Below, one piece after another: positions 47,001-57,739 of a stretch of 64,000 nt of DNA. The notes under the pieces were generated by a model that saw only the letters and a list, made by a program, of their open reading frames with translations, was not told where the DNA came from and did not search any database. The stretch covers positions 53,673,253 through 53,737,252 of the forward strand of contig CM075939.1 of the NCBI GenBank assembly GCA_038030265.1, given 5' to 3'. This DNA is from Corythucha ciliata. Lineage: Eukaryota > Arthropoda > Insecta > Hemiptera > Tingidae. Each line of letters begins with the position of its first letter. Position 1 is the first letter of the stretch. Position numbers and translations under genes: made by a program.

Positions 47001-49642
47001 TCGGTATGCCGATGATGTATTTCTCGCTTGAGTTTGATCCGAGGAGTACGATTATCGTAGCAACAATATCCTTTTTTTCAGTCGATCTGCATAGGAAAAC
47101 AACAATTCCAGTTATCACTGGTTTGGATTATGGTATTTTCGATAGGCATGATGTACAGTGTCATATATTTCGTGTCGTTCCCTCATATGGAACGAGTGAC
47201 CAACGTGAGACACCTTCAATTTATGACTGGACTGTCGCCGATTACATACTGGCTATCTACGTTTCTTTTCGACTTAATTCTTTTTGTTTGCGTAGTCATT
47301 ATCGCTATTACCGTCATTTTAGTGTACCCTGGACTGTCTGGGCTATTTAATGCGTCAGAATTTATCTGTGGATCAATTTGTCCTAGGTCTTGTTCGCGTG
47401 CTGATTTAATTAATTTTACTATGCATTGTTGTAGGTGAGTTGGCTGTTGTTCTGTTTCTATTTGGGTGCGGAGCAATATCTGCAGCGTACTTCTCGAGTT
47501 TCTTTTTCAATAAACACAACAACGCCATGATGATGTATTTTTTCATGTCTATCGTCATCGGTATGCTCCTACTTAATATAACCTTAATGTATTCCACAGT
47601 ATTCACACAGACCCTACCCCCCCCTTTTTTTTAACTGTTCAAAGCGGTTATTAGCTGGCTCGTTCGCTTATGGGAAGAAAGCGAGTGGCTGGCCTACGTG
47701 TGCTACCTGTTCCCTTTCGCACCGCTCACGGGTACCATGAATACAATTGTAACGAACGCTGTGAATGTTTTCGCGCATAATTATTGCGGAGATACGTCGC
47801 CCGTGTCGTCTTGTAAGTGTTACCGTGCAGGCACGATTTGGAAATACCACGTGGACCTATTCTCAACATGTTTCATGGGCCAAAAATTCAGACGTACCAG
47901 TATCCAGCCTGTCGTTTTTGCTCATTTAAAGACTAGTTTTTAAATAAATAAGACGGGTAATACCTAAAAAAAAAAAAATCCACCTGGTTTCTATACGTAT
48001 TTTCAATTTGGGGATAAAGATAAAACTGTTTCTTTCATGGGACTAATTAAATAACTTTTCTGTCAACCACAGCTTTACCATCAATCAAAAAAGAACTCGT
48101 TTTTCTAGCCGGAGACTGCCTGCTGTATTTGGTTCTAATTATTTTATTTGATTACAAAATTTTCGCATTCATTTCTTCTCGTATTATGAACGTGGTGTAT
48201 GGACCAATTCCGGATAATTCTAACCAGATTGATCCGGATATTCAAAGAGAAAAAACAAAAGCTCGTGAAGCAATGCGTGGCGAAGGTACAGTCACTTTTA
48301 TTTTTGCGATAATTTTGAAGTTCGATTTTAAATTGATCAAATGTCTTCGAAGGTAATTCATTTTTCGTTTCTCACGGACTCGGTAAAAAGTATTCGAGGA
48401 ACATCATAGCGGTGTACGACATAAACTTTATCGTAGACAAAGGAAGTTGTTTCGGTCTGCTGGGAGTCAACGGCTCAGGAAAGACTACTACTTTCAACAT
48501 GCTGGCCGGGATGATACAGCCGAGCAAGGGGAACGCTAAAATTGGTCAATATAGATTAATAGGCAAAAGATCTAAAGTAAGGGAGTATTTAAGTGATTTC
48601 AATTCTCCATAATGCGTTTGATTGTTGTTTTTATTTCAGTTTCTTCAAAATTTGGGTTACTGTCCGCAACTCAGGGGTCTAATTGAGGACCTTACGGCTC
48701 GTCACTTGTTGAATCTTTTCGCGAGACTGCGAGGAGTTAAACCGTCCCACGTTAAAGCTATCACTGACAAATGGATCGTCGCTCTCGGTATTAGATCTTT
48801 GGCGCCCGAATGTAACGAACTTTCCTTATCATCCCACCCCTCGTGGCACTTGAATTTCAGATTTGACCGCAGTGTGTGATCGCCCGTGTAAAGTCTACAG
48901 CGGAGGAAACAAGCGAAAGCTCAGCACCGCTATGTCAATCATTGGCCAGCCAGCGGTCATGCTGCTCGATGAACCAACGACAGGTGTTGACCCGGTGATT
49001 CGTCGCAAACTGTGGGATATATTGAGACAGTGTCAACAGAATGATCAGACCCTCATTATTACGTCTCACAGGTTGGCTCGTCCTTGGGTTTCTCATCCTT
49101 GTCCGGCTCAGATTTTTTTTTTTTTTTTTTCGTTACAGCATGGACGAATGCGAAGCAATCTGTGACAAGTTGACAATTATGGTTCAGGGTCGAATGCAAT
49201 GTTTGGGCCCTATTCAGCTTTTGAAAAATAAGTACGCGAAGGGACACGCCCTCGTCGTAAAAATTAAGTTCAACTGCGATCCTTCCGCTTATGGCGCGAT
49301 CAAGAAAAAGATTATTGACACATTCCCGTGCGAGTTAAAGGAAGAACAAACGGTATGAGCTAAGTAAAGTAATTTCGTCTGAATAGACTACACACACACA
49401 TTGCACGCCATTCCTATTTCAAGGGTTGCGCTATAACGTCCAGAAAAAGAACAAAATGTATAATGTTGAATATTTTTCAGGGAATTCTACACTACGACAT
49501 TGTCAACACCATCCCCTACTCACAACTGTTCGCCGCGATGAATGAAATTAAATTGAGACACTCTGAAATTGAAGACTTTAGCTTGAGTGACAACTCTCTC
49601 GAACAAGTTTTCTTGTCATTCGCCCAGTACGAACATAATTGA
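38009..49642 (+). CDS. ABC transporter, subfamily A (full transporter), copy 2
   Basis: Predicted 1579-residue ABCA protein, tandem paralogue of copy 1. Exons: 38009-38312, 38369-38563, 38634-38719, 38783-38941, 39019-39253, 39322-39489, 39553-39737, 39805-40069, 40131-40285, 40341-40496, 40555-40626, 40684-40822, 40901-41153, 46194-46279, 46348-46433, 46504-46729, 46786-47003, 47082-47367, 47435-47560, 47645-47812, 48073-48285, 48353-48576, 48640-48787, 48861-49071, 49139-49352, 49481-49642. Sizes equal copy 1 except exons 1, 2 and 21, and all phases agree. NBD1 has [25 protein letters not shown] and STH; NBD2 has [25 protein letters not shown] and TSH. The NBDs and last membrane exons are nearly identical to copy 1, while the exon 1-2 extracellular loop is much more diverged. 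The donor after exon 18 is unusual (GTGGAT). No inactivating lesion seen. Substrate unknown. Confidence 0.92.
41154..42480. other. ABCA-2 intron 13, first part
   Basis: Several short frames but no recognisable protein. A hAT-like left end (CAGGCCCAGATTTACGT near 41692) has no visible partner. G/C-rich phrases at 42170-42240 (gtccgggtcccgggg) look like transposon subterminal sequence. Confidence 0.4.
42480..43430 (+). repeat. Degenerate ~30-bp repeat array in ABCA-2 intron 13 (+ orientation)
   Basis: Units of the aattttagccgcgaattagcgctttttct type. Followed at 43520-43553 by ...gtgccccccgcagattgagaatcactg, which reads like the right end of a hAT element (complement CAGTGATTCTCAATCTGCGG). I could not find the matching left end. 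Confidence 0.7.
43660..44720 (-). repeat. Degenerate ~30-bp repeat array in ABCA-2 intron 13 (- orientation)
   Basis: Same family as the preceding array but in the opposite orientation (gctaattcgcggctaaaattgag). The two blocks face each other across about 230 bp. Confidence 0.7.
44720..45727. other. ABCA-2 intron 13, last unique part
   Basis: No gene recognised. A short hAT-like phrase (gggggcacgccccctctgg) sits at 45524. Confidence 0.4.
45728..45865. repeat. Fold-back hairpin in ABCA-2 intron 13
   Basis: Arms of about 59 bp (45728-45786 and 45807-45865) separated by 20 bp. Each contains the 18-base word ttccacccgtcttctctg or its complement. A few mismatches lie in the outer half. Could be a MITE core; no target duplication recognised. 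Confidence 0.65.
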
Positions 49643-49779
49643 ATCGCCTGGCCATACAGCTCTAATACTTTAATGCCAAAATACGTACAATGTATTATTA
49701 AGTGTACATGTATTTATTTTTGGATTATAACATTGTTTTCTTTTCCACGGAGCTCGTTCTGAAATAATTCGTTAGCATA

Positions 49780-49921
49780 GGGCCCGGGTTGACCATATGG
49801 GTTTAATTTAAAGTTCCGTTTAACACTAAGCAGAGCTTAATAGCTTACACCCCAATCAGAAATTAGCATTTTGAATACAAAACGTTTAAACCCTTAGCAA
49901 CGTGCATTGTCGACCCGGCCC
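49780..49921. mobile_element. Short MITE after ABCA copy 2
   Basis: 142 bp with imperfect ends GGGCCCGGGTTGACC and the complement of GGGCCGGGTCGAC, flanked by TA on both sides. Related sequence starts at 27409 and, inverted, ends near 59900 (tggtcaacccaggcc). It has replaced the downstream part of the ABCA-2 3' region relative to copy 1. Confidence 0.55.
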
Positions 49922-49929
49922 TAAGTTGT

Positions 49930-50131
49930 TAAAACACCTGAACACACCTGATTCACCAATTAGCACGTATTCTCAATTTAAACCACAAATTGTTAGTTTT
50001 TCTCAATTTTACCCGCGATTTAACAGTTTTTTTCACTGATAGCCATGAATTTGAGCTTGTCATAAATTTTAGCCACTGAATTGGCTTCAGAAGCCGTGAA
50101 TTGGCGCATTTTCCCCAATTTTATCTATTAA
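49930..50131 (+). repeat. Repeat array flank (aattttagcc type)
   Basis: A few degenerate units. The unit is cut at 50131 by the mosaic element and resumes at 57009 (taaatcgttgtttttctaaattt), giving a consistent pre-insertion sequence. Confidence 0.6.
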
Positions 50132-50373
50132 GAGCCGTTTTCACCAAGTTTTCTGTGATCTGAGATCAATTGACGGAGGTTAGAACTGAACGCGATTTCT
50201 TAACGGCAGTCAAGAGAAATGGTTTTCACCACCGCGAAAACGAGTTCAACTAACGTCGTTCAACGAACCATCAGATGACCCGAAAATTGACCCGTTCATT
50301 AAAATCAAGACGTTTTTGCTAAGCACTTTTTAGCACAAGCAGTTTTTGCTACAGTTGGGAGGTGAAACCAGTA

Positions 50374-50779
50374 AAGGGGGAGCTGCAGTGATGATTCCTT
50401 GACCCCCCCCCCCTGCTAAATCATTCCACGTCTAATACTCGGCATACATTTTCTCGCCTAATTTCTACACCAATCCTGGTTTTTTAACGACTCGTTTTAA
50501 TCTTCAGAAAAGTCCGCATATGCAGTGCTTTTCCTTTTTTCAAATAAGTCGAAAAAAAACGTAAAATTACAAGGTAAAGGTTCAAGTCGAATTTAAACTA
50601 ACTTCTGGGATGAAATTTGAAAAAAAGGAAAACTACTGCAAATGCGGAATTTCCTGAAGATTAAAACGAGTCCTTAAAAACCAGGATTGGTGCAGAAATA
50701 AGGTGAGAACATGTATGCCGAGTAGTAGACGAAGGTTGATTAGAGGGGGGTCGAGGAATCACCCGTGCAACTCCCCCTT
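50374..50779. mobile_element. Fold-back MITE, nested
   Basis: About 406 bp with ends AAGGGGGAGCTGCA and TGCAACTCCCCCTT, flanked by TA (50372-50373, 50780-50781). The inner halves are complementary (cctaatttctacaccaatcctgg with ccaggattggtgcagaaataagg). Same family as 14591-14974; another relative occupies about 54460-54770. Confidence 0.7.
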
Positions 50780-51340
50780 TAGGACTCGTTTCAATCCCCA
50801 GGGAATTCCGCACGAGCGTACAATCTTGTTTAGCCTAGCTGCTGTTGTAGCCACAGAGATATAATTATAACCAGAGCTCGAAGGGTCCGTTGCGCATCGG
50901 TACCATCATTGACGTCACCCAGAGCTTGTAACGGGTCCAAAAATCCCTTGACTGAAGATGAAGGTGAAGGGGGTTTCCTGCTCATACCGATTTTTGAGAC
51001 AGCCAATGTGAAGAGATCTCCGGTCCTGTAACCGAGCCGTTTTCAACAAGTCTGGTTAACATTTTTGAACTCTGATTAGCGACTCTAACCGGCGTTAGCA
51101 GTCAAATCGGATTTCACCAGCAATTTTGAACGAGATCAAGCTTGATCTCAGTTCAAAAAACTGAACGCCCGAATTTGGCTGGTTAGAACGTTAACTGGTG
51201 CATTATCTCTTATCACTTGCTCACTTCTCTATTTCTCTTTAAAAAATCGCTATTTTTCGTCGTGTTTATTGTTGTTTGTTCCTTAAAAAGTACTAATTTT
51301 CCGTACTGAGGTGCTGTTCCATATGTCTAAATACACTTTA

Positions 51341-53050
51341 TAGTCTAGTAAACGAATGCTTTTTGGAAAGGCATAGATTGAACCAGCTGGTAACTCTAAA
51401 GTTGTGATTGGGATTTGTTCGGAGAGGTCTGGAGATGGTGTACTCAAAAGTCCCCGCCTCTAGCCCACGAGCTAGCTGCTGGACGTGACAAAACGTGCAT
51501 AATTTTTCACTTTATTACCTGTAGTTCGTAAACTCTAGGTCCCACCCAAAAACTTATCGGATAACAAAACAAAGTTGACAAAATTCCTCAAAAATTAGTC
51601 TTCGACAAGATTTTTGTAGCTCCAACCGCTTAAGAGATAATAGCGTTAAAAGTGACACTATTCTCGAACCCCTTCACTGCTTTTTGTGAACAATGCGTTG
51701 TAGCGTCCTCGCCGTTGACGTTACGACATTGATGCATAGCAAAGAAAATAATCATCACGAAATTCTCTTTACAAAAAACACAAATGATACTCGCTTATCT
51801 CCAATAGGTGTCGAGATACACGCAGTAGGAGAAAATTCCCTAACAATAAAAACTGTATTCTTATGGGATGGTCCTGTTAATTTGATGAAAACGGCTATTA
51901 GATAAACTAGTTTTGTTAACTTATCACAGGTAATTTGAAAAATAGCTTGAACTAATGTGTCTTTAACCGTTTTAAGGCTTATTTTACGTCAAAGATCGCG
52001 GGGACATGGAAACTAGCGTTCTCATAGCGAAAATTGCTCATGAAAAGGTCCCAGGCAACTAAGAAATTCCTTTTTTTCCCTCGGTTTACAGAAGCAAGCA
52101 GGAAAACGTACTGCAGAACTTTTACTTGCGTGGTGGACAACGTGATTTACCTGCAATGTGACTTCAGTCGTACAGATAATTACAGTTCTTTGGTGTTTTT
52201 TGGTTATAGTTGTTAATCTCTTTAACCCTAGAACACTAACCCACTTTTACCTGCGCCTACTACTAACCATGCCCCGATATGACGATAGTATGATATGATG
52301 CCGTTAGTTGTTAATCTATTTAAAAACTACTGTTGTAGGCCAATTATTTGTCTCCACGCTACAACTGAGGAGTGGGTTAGAAAGTGTACGAAATTACCTT
52401 TCTGACGTGTTATTTCCCATAGAAGTCCAATATCAAATAAGTCGAAAAAAATTCTCGATCTGTAATAGAAAACGTGCCTAAGAAATATCCTAACAATGTT
52501 CGGACGAAGTTATCGCCGATTTCTTGAAGTCAAGGTAGCTCTTTTAGTTTCAGGCCGAAACTCCTCATTTCATAAGATCGAATGACCTAGTCATATAAAA
52601 TGAAATCGATTCATTTGTCATGGAGATATCGACCTCAGCATAAAAAAAAGTGAGAGGAATGAGCAAAATGGGATATACTTGGCTTGATTCATCGGCTTTT
52701 TTATTCAAATTTTTTGGCTTAAACTCATAGAGCTATCAAGTAATGAGTAGAAGAGAGAAACTCACTATGAACTCCCAAAAACTCAGTTATTCAGAGCCCT
52801 TTTTCTGCCCTCAACGCTCTATACATCCCTCAACACGGTTAGGTTTTTGGCTTGCTTCAGTAACCCGAGGGGAAAAAAGGTTCCGCTGGAATTTCTTAGT
52901 TGCCTGGGACCTTTTCATGAGCAATTTTCGCTCGTGGGCTAGAGGCGGGGACTTTTGAGTACACCATCTCCAGACCCCTCCGAACAAATCCCAATCACAA
53001 CTTTGGAGTTACCAGCTGGTTCAAACTACTACCTTTCTTTTACTAGACTA
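51341..53050. mobile_element. 1.7-kb non-autonomous DNA transposon, nested
   Basis: Terminal inverted repeats begin TAGTCTAGTAAA, become well matched at aaccagctggtaactc, and continue inward (ttgtgattgggatttgttcg, ...gtactcaaaagtccccgc) to about 135 bp. The flanking TTA occurs on both sides (51338-51340, 53051-53053). The inverted homologue at about 56690-56720 lacks the insert. The interior (51480-52925) has no recognisable gene. Confidence 0.75.
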
Positions 53051-53089
53051 TTAGCCCGTAGAATTCAAAAACCAACCTTAACCTGCGTA

Positions 53090-53327
53090 GGGCCTTTTCA
53101 TTTCACGCTATAGGAGAAAAAAGACGCCGACTCGCGAGTCAAAGTTTTTTTGATTTTACTGACTGCAAGAGTCGGACGCTGACGTGCGCGTCAGTAAAAT
53201 CACGCAGAACTCTATGGGGACTTTCACATTGGAAGCGTTCGCAAGTCGTCTTTTCCCCGAAAAAAAAAAAAAAAAAATACGCCCAATCGCGCGTCAGTGT
53301 TTTTTTTCTCCTAATATGAAAGGGCCC
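53090..53327. mobile_element. GGGCC-type MITE (longer copy)
   Basis: Ends GGGCCTTTTCATTTCACG and the complement of GGGCCCTTTCATATTAGG, with AGGAGAAAAAA following each end. Corresponds in position to the 93-bp copy at 56575-56667 on the other arm of the mosaic, but is 238 bp long. Confidence 0.6.
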
Positions 53328-53329
53328 TT

Positions 53330-54300
53330 ACGCCTCCTTTAAAGCGCTTCAAAATAGATGTCACATTTTTATAAACCATCACATTTTTCAACTCTTTGCT
53401 TCGTAAAGGTGGATTTCTGAATACGGCTCTTGGTGTTCGAAGGAAATGTTTTCAAGTGGGCGTTGACTCGTTGAACTTGCTTTGGATGGCTTCGATGATG
53501 ATGAGTATGAGCCAAGTCGTTTTCGGGAAATCTCTTTCATGAATGACAGAGGGTTTGGGTAGATGGGCTTGTTCCTCGTTGGAGGCGCGGAAGAGGATTT
53601 TTATTGGCTTCGGACGGCGGACGGCGGGGTGTGTAGCCGTGACGTGTGGCAAGCAAGGTGGATACGGGAACGAGAGAATCCCATCCCAAAAAAGCATTTC
53701 AGTACGTCGAGTAGGCTCACTAGGGTCACGGATAAAAGTATCTGAACAAGGTTCAAAGTATCTGAACAATTTGTAGTAAATTTCTGAGGAAATTACGTAC
53801 AAATCAAAATCATTCGAATCGTAAAACAGCTTGTTTTTATTCGACTACGACAATTACTACCGTTGAAAACCAATTGTAAGACATTATTAAGCTACAAATG
53901 CTTCAAATAATAAAAAGGACGTAATTTTTCAGAAAAAAAATGTGTGCAGGAACCGAGGAAACTGGGAAAAAGTTGGTCAGACAAACGGTCCATCCGATCT
54001 GAACCTCCCAACTCCCAAGAGAGGTCTCTACCACTGGATGCGCAAAAAACTAGAAAATTGGGCGTGGATTGACGTAATTACGGGACCGGAGGTCTCTTCA
54101 CATCGGCTGTCTCAAAAAACGGCGTGAGCAGGAAAACCCCTTCACTCATCGAAAACCCCGCCAAAACATTCTCAACCAAGGGATTTTTGGACCCGCTTCT
54201 AGCTGGGGGTGATGTCAATGATGGTCCCGCTGCGCAAAGGGCCATTCAAGCTCTAGTTATAATATCTCTGTGGCTACAACAGGAGCTAGGCAAAAAATGA
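53330..54300. other. Central part of the mosaic, no gene assigned
   Basis: 53330-53745 is one arm of an inverted pair. 53745-53940 shows no recognisable feature. 54085-54290 is the inverted dispersed repeat also seen at 27.5, 30.8 and 50.9 kb. Confidence 0.45.
53450..53745 (+). pseudogene. Broken copy of an unknown short ORF
   Basis: Homologous to the - strand frame at 56116-56457. Here a TGA replaces the seventh codon and further shifts follow. Function unknown. Confidence 0.4.
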
Positions 54301-54780
54301 AAATCGTACGCGCGAGCGGAATTTCAAGGAGATACAAATAACACTTTGAAATCCAGGATTGGCGCAGAAATACAGCGATAATTTACGTAACGCCCAGGAG
54401 GCGAGGTAGCACACGTACAATCCTTAAGGGTGAGTTGCACGTGTGACGCCCTCCAATAAGCCCTCGTCTACTACTCGGCATACATTTTCCTTCCTAATTT
54501 CTGCACCAACCCTGGTTTTTAAAACTCGTTTCAATCCCCAGGGAATTCAGCATATGCAGTAGTACACCTTTTTTCAAATAAGTCGAAGGAAGAGCATGAA
54601 ATTTTAAGGTAAAAATTAAACGTGGTCTAAAGTCACTTCCGGGACAAAGTTTGAAAAATTGATGCTACCGCATTATGCATTGGTGGATATGGATTGGTGC
54701 AGAAATAAGGCAAGACGACGGAGGATTGGAGGGGGTCGATTGGGGGGATCACTGCAGCTCCCCCTTAACTGGTAACACCT
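54300..54780. mobile_element. Degenerate fold-back MITE pair
   Basis: Two partial copies of the 50374-type MITE in series (ccaggattggcgcagaaata near 54353; ctaatttctgcaccaaccctgg near 54495; gcagctcccccttaa at 54764). Boundaries are eroded. Confidence 0.5.
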
Positions 54781-54974
54781 CCATAACCTGTGATTAACTG
54801 ATCAGCAAAAAGATATTGAGTTTAATGAACGGGTCAATTTCCAGGTCATCTGGTTAGTTGAACGACGTTAGTTGAACTCGATTTCACGGTGGTGAAAACC
54901 ATTTCTCCTGACTGCCGTTTATAAATAAAGTTCAGTTCTAACTTCCGTCAATTGATCTCAGATTTGCGCATTCA

Positions 54975-56110
54975 GTGGTAGAGACTTCTCTTGGGACAAA
55001 TTTTTGAATGTTGTTGTCTCCCAGCGAATAATAGTATTTATTATTAAAACAAAAGCTTTTCGCTTTTTGGAGGCATCCTCAGTGTTTTTGTTCACAAACA
55101 CAAAAAAATTTCGCCCCGGCAGCTGGCGGTGGGAAAGAGTGCATTTCATTCCGTATACGGATACCCTAAGCCGTCCCAGAAGTAATAATTTTGATACCAT
55201 AATTTGATTCATTAAGCCGAACTTCTTTCTCTATTTTCACCACCCTCTTTCAAAAATGTCGAAAAGTTTCGTTAGTTTTCCAAGGGCTTTGTTATATTAA
55301 AGTTTTGTGCCGTATTTTATAATACCTAAACGTGTGAATTTAAGCGATTTTTTTGAAATTTCATCCCCCATTTCACCCCCCCCTCCATCAAAGTTTTCGA
55401 TAAATCTCAATGGAACCCAGGGCTTTGGTTACATTAAATTTTTGAGTCGAATTTTAGAGCGCTAAGATGAACTAGTGAAGTTCAACGCTATTATTTTACA
55501 CTTCCACACCGGGAGGACCACCTTGACTTTTTCGAAAAATTAAAATGGTAATCAAAGGCTACTCTAACGTGGAGTATTCGCACTGAATATGATGCATCTA
55601 GAATCAACTGGCGATTTATAGTGATTTTTTGACCATTTCAACCCCTATTCCCCCCCTCCACCTCGACCGATTTGGCCCAAATGCAACACCGACCGGGGTC
55701 TTATGACTTCTGATTTTTGCACCAAAGCGCGTTCCGCTAAATTAATTTCTTCGAGAGTTATCGTGCTAACAAGAAAACGGCCATAAGCTTATAAATAAAC
55801 CAATAAATAAATGTGTATATATATAAATCCTGGAGACCACTGAATTCGTGTTCTAGAGGTTCTGAAACGTGGAAAAAACATGACATGACCCATGTTTGCC
55901 ACCATCACGACGAGACCAATAGTGCATTTTCAGAATGAAATGCACTAAAAAAAGTGAAGAAGAAGAAGAAAAACAAAATGAAATGCACTAAAATGCCTAC
56001 TTCAGGAAATGGGAGAGAGGAGAAAAAAACCAAACACATCCATATTGTCTCATTCCTTTTATTTCATCTATGCGAAAAAAAACAGCCGCGGCTGCGGCAG
56101 CGATTTCCCT
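54975..56110. other. Unassigned part of the mosaic
   Basis: No recognised gene. 55890-55990 shares sequence with ABCA-1 intron 17. A purine-rich gaagaagaagaag tract lies near 55957. Confidence 0.4.
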
Positions 56111-56115
56111 TATTC

Positions 56116-56457
56116 CTAAACGCTGAAGTACGGCACAAACGAAGGGTTCGCAGAACTGCAATCGTTGCATGTCTCCTTTCGGGAACGGTCCGTGACCCTA
56201 CTCGACCTACTGAAATGCTTTTTTGGGGTGGAATTCTCTCGTTCCCGTATCCACCTTGCTTGCCGCTCGTCACGACTACACACCCCATCGTCCGAAGCCA
56301 CTAACAATCTTCTTCCACGCCTCGAAAGAGGAACAAGCTCATCTACCCAATTCCTGTCATGAATGGCAGGCATTTCCCGAAACCGACATGGCTCATACTC
56401 ATCATCCTCGAAGCCGTCCAAAGCCAGTTCGACGAGTCGACGCCCACTTGAAAACAT
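56116..56457 (-). CDS. Unknown 113-codon ORF in the mosaic element
   Basis: Opens at ATG 56457 (MFSSGRRLVELALDGFEDD) and is charged (RWIRERE, RGRRLL). No motif I can name. The homologous segment near 53450 is broken by a stop, and the coding status of this copy is uncertain. It may be a fragment of a transposon gene or simply repeat sequence. Confidence 0.3.
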   Translation of the reverse strand: MFSSGRRLVELALDGFEDDEYEPCRFREMPAIHDRNWVDELVPLSRRGRRLLVASDDGVCSRDERQARWIRERENSTPKKHFSRSSRVTDRSRKETCNDCSSANPSFVPYFSV

Positions 56458-56574
56458 TTCCTTCGAACACCAAGAGCCGTATTCAGATATCCACCTTTAC
56501 GAAGCAAGGAGTTGAAAAATGTGATGGTTTATAAAAATGTGTCATCTATTTTGAAGCGCTTAAAGGAGGCGTAA

Positions 56575-56667
56575 GGCCCCTCTCACACTGGGAGAAAGAA
56601 GACGCTGACGCGCAAAAGACGTTGACTCGTACGTCGGCGTCTTTTTTCTCCTAGTGTGAAAAGGCCC
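56575..56667. mobile_element. GGGCC-type palindromic MITE
   Basis: 93 bp, nearly a complete palindrome: GGCCCCTCTCACACTGGGAG at the left end, the complement of GGGCCTTTTCACACTAGGAG at the right. Flanked by TAA on both sides (56572-56574, 56668-56670). PIF/Harbinger-like. Confidence 0.75.
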
Positions 56668-57011
56668 TAAATGTTAAGGTTGGCTTCTGAATACGGGCCC
56701 GAGTGTATTCATGACGTGTGGAACAGTCACCTCAGTACGGAAAATTATTAGTTTTTAAGCAACAAATAACAACATACACGACGAAAAACAGCGATTCTCG
56801 AAAGAGAAATGGAGAACTGAGCAACTGATAAGAGATAATCCACCAGTTAATGTTCTAACCAGCCAAATTCGGGCGTTCAGTTTTTTGAACTGAGATCAAG
56901 GCTTCATCTCGTTCAAAATTGCTGGTGAAATCCGATTAGACTGCTAACGCCGGTTAGAGTCACTAATCAGAGTTCAAAAATGTTAACCAGACTTGGTGAA
57001 AACAGCTCTAA

Positions 57012-57735
57012 ATCGTTGTTTTTCTAAATTTAACCCTGAATTGGATATTTCCTCAATTTCATCAAAAAACGAGCGATTTTTCAGCAGTAAATAATCACTT
57101 TTTACTGGTATGAGGGGGGGGGTGAGAGAGAGGTCAAAAGGATTGTGTGAGCGTGCAGCGTGGGCCGGTGACTGACCTCTTTCAACTATAGTGAACGGCG
57201 GAGACCGGGCAGCGTATTTACGATCCCCCTACGAGTTCAGAGCCCATGCCCTACCGCCGGCACCACCACATTACACCAATAATGCTTGAGTTGAGAGATT
57301 AATCATTTTGAAATCTGTCCCCCCCCTCGCAAACTATGTCACATTTTGTGCGAGAAATGCCACGTGCTTTCCGTAAAAGACCGAAAATCGCCTCAAAACG
57401 CGAGAAAAATGTGCTCGGAACTCGGCGACGAAATAAATTTTAACAGGAGCCGAGCTTCTTCCACATTATATAATCCTAATAAGAAAAACATAAATTCCTG
57501 TCTTTAGTATCAAGCTTGAAGAAAGGGGCGAAATCGTGATTTTTGACAAATTTTTGTCCTGAGATGACCAAGAGAATAGAATGTTCTGGGAGGCCGTCAC
57601 CGGATGAATTTTGCCGTGAAGTGGTCAGACGTGCGGCTACAATTAAAGAGCGATTCTTGGCGTTCTCTACGGGTTAGGAGAGCGACATTTCTACGGGTGT
57701 CCGATATCACTCTCGAGAGCAATTTGGGGCCACTT
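57012..57735. other. Intergenic, no gene recognised
   Basis: Begins with a few units of the aattttagcc array, then mixed sequence with a G-run at 57114 and C-run at 57319. No supported feature. Confidence 0.45.
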
Positions 57736-57739
57736 GGAT

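Larger units (their letters stand above)
50132..57008. mobile_element. Mosaic Harbinger-like element with long inverted segments
   Basis: The outer ends are GAGCCGTTTTCACCAAGT (50132) and the complement of GAGCTGTTTTCACCAAGT (ending 57008), with TAA on both sides (50129-50131, 57009-57011). Inside are several inverted pairs: 50145-50340 with 54800-54965; 50850-51028 with 54085-54290; 51034-51340 plus 53051-53740 with 56160-57008. The order is not a simple palindrome, so several related units probably inserted into or recombined with each other. Nested inserts are listed separately. I see no recognisable transposase. The PIF/Harbinger affinity rests only on the TAA target and end style. Confidence 0.6.

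Noticed and set aside
27560..50920. CRE-like TGACGTCA sites
   Set aside because: They occur because the same dispersed repeat is present several times, and some copies are mutated. No gene start is nearby, so regulatory meaning is unsupported.
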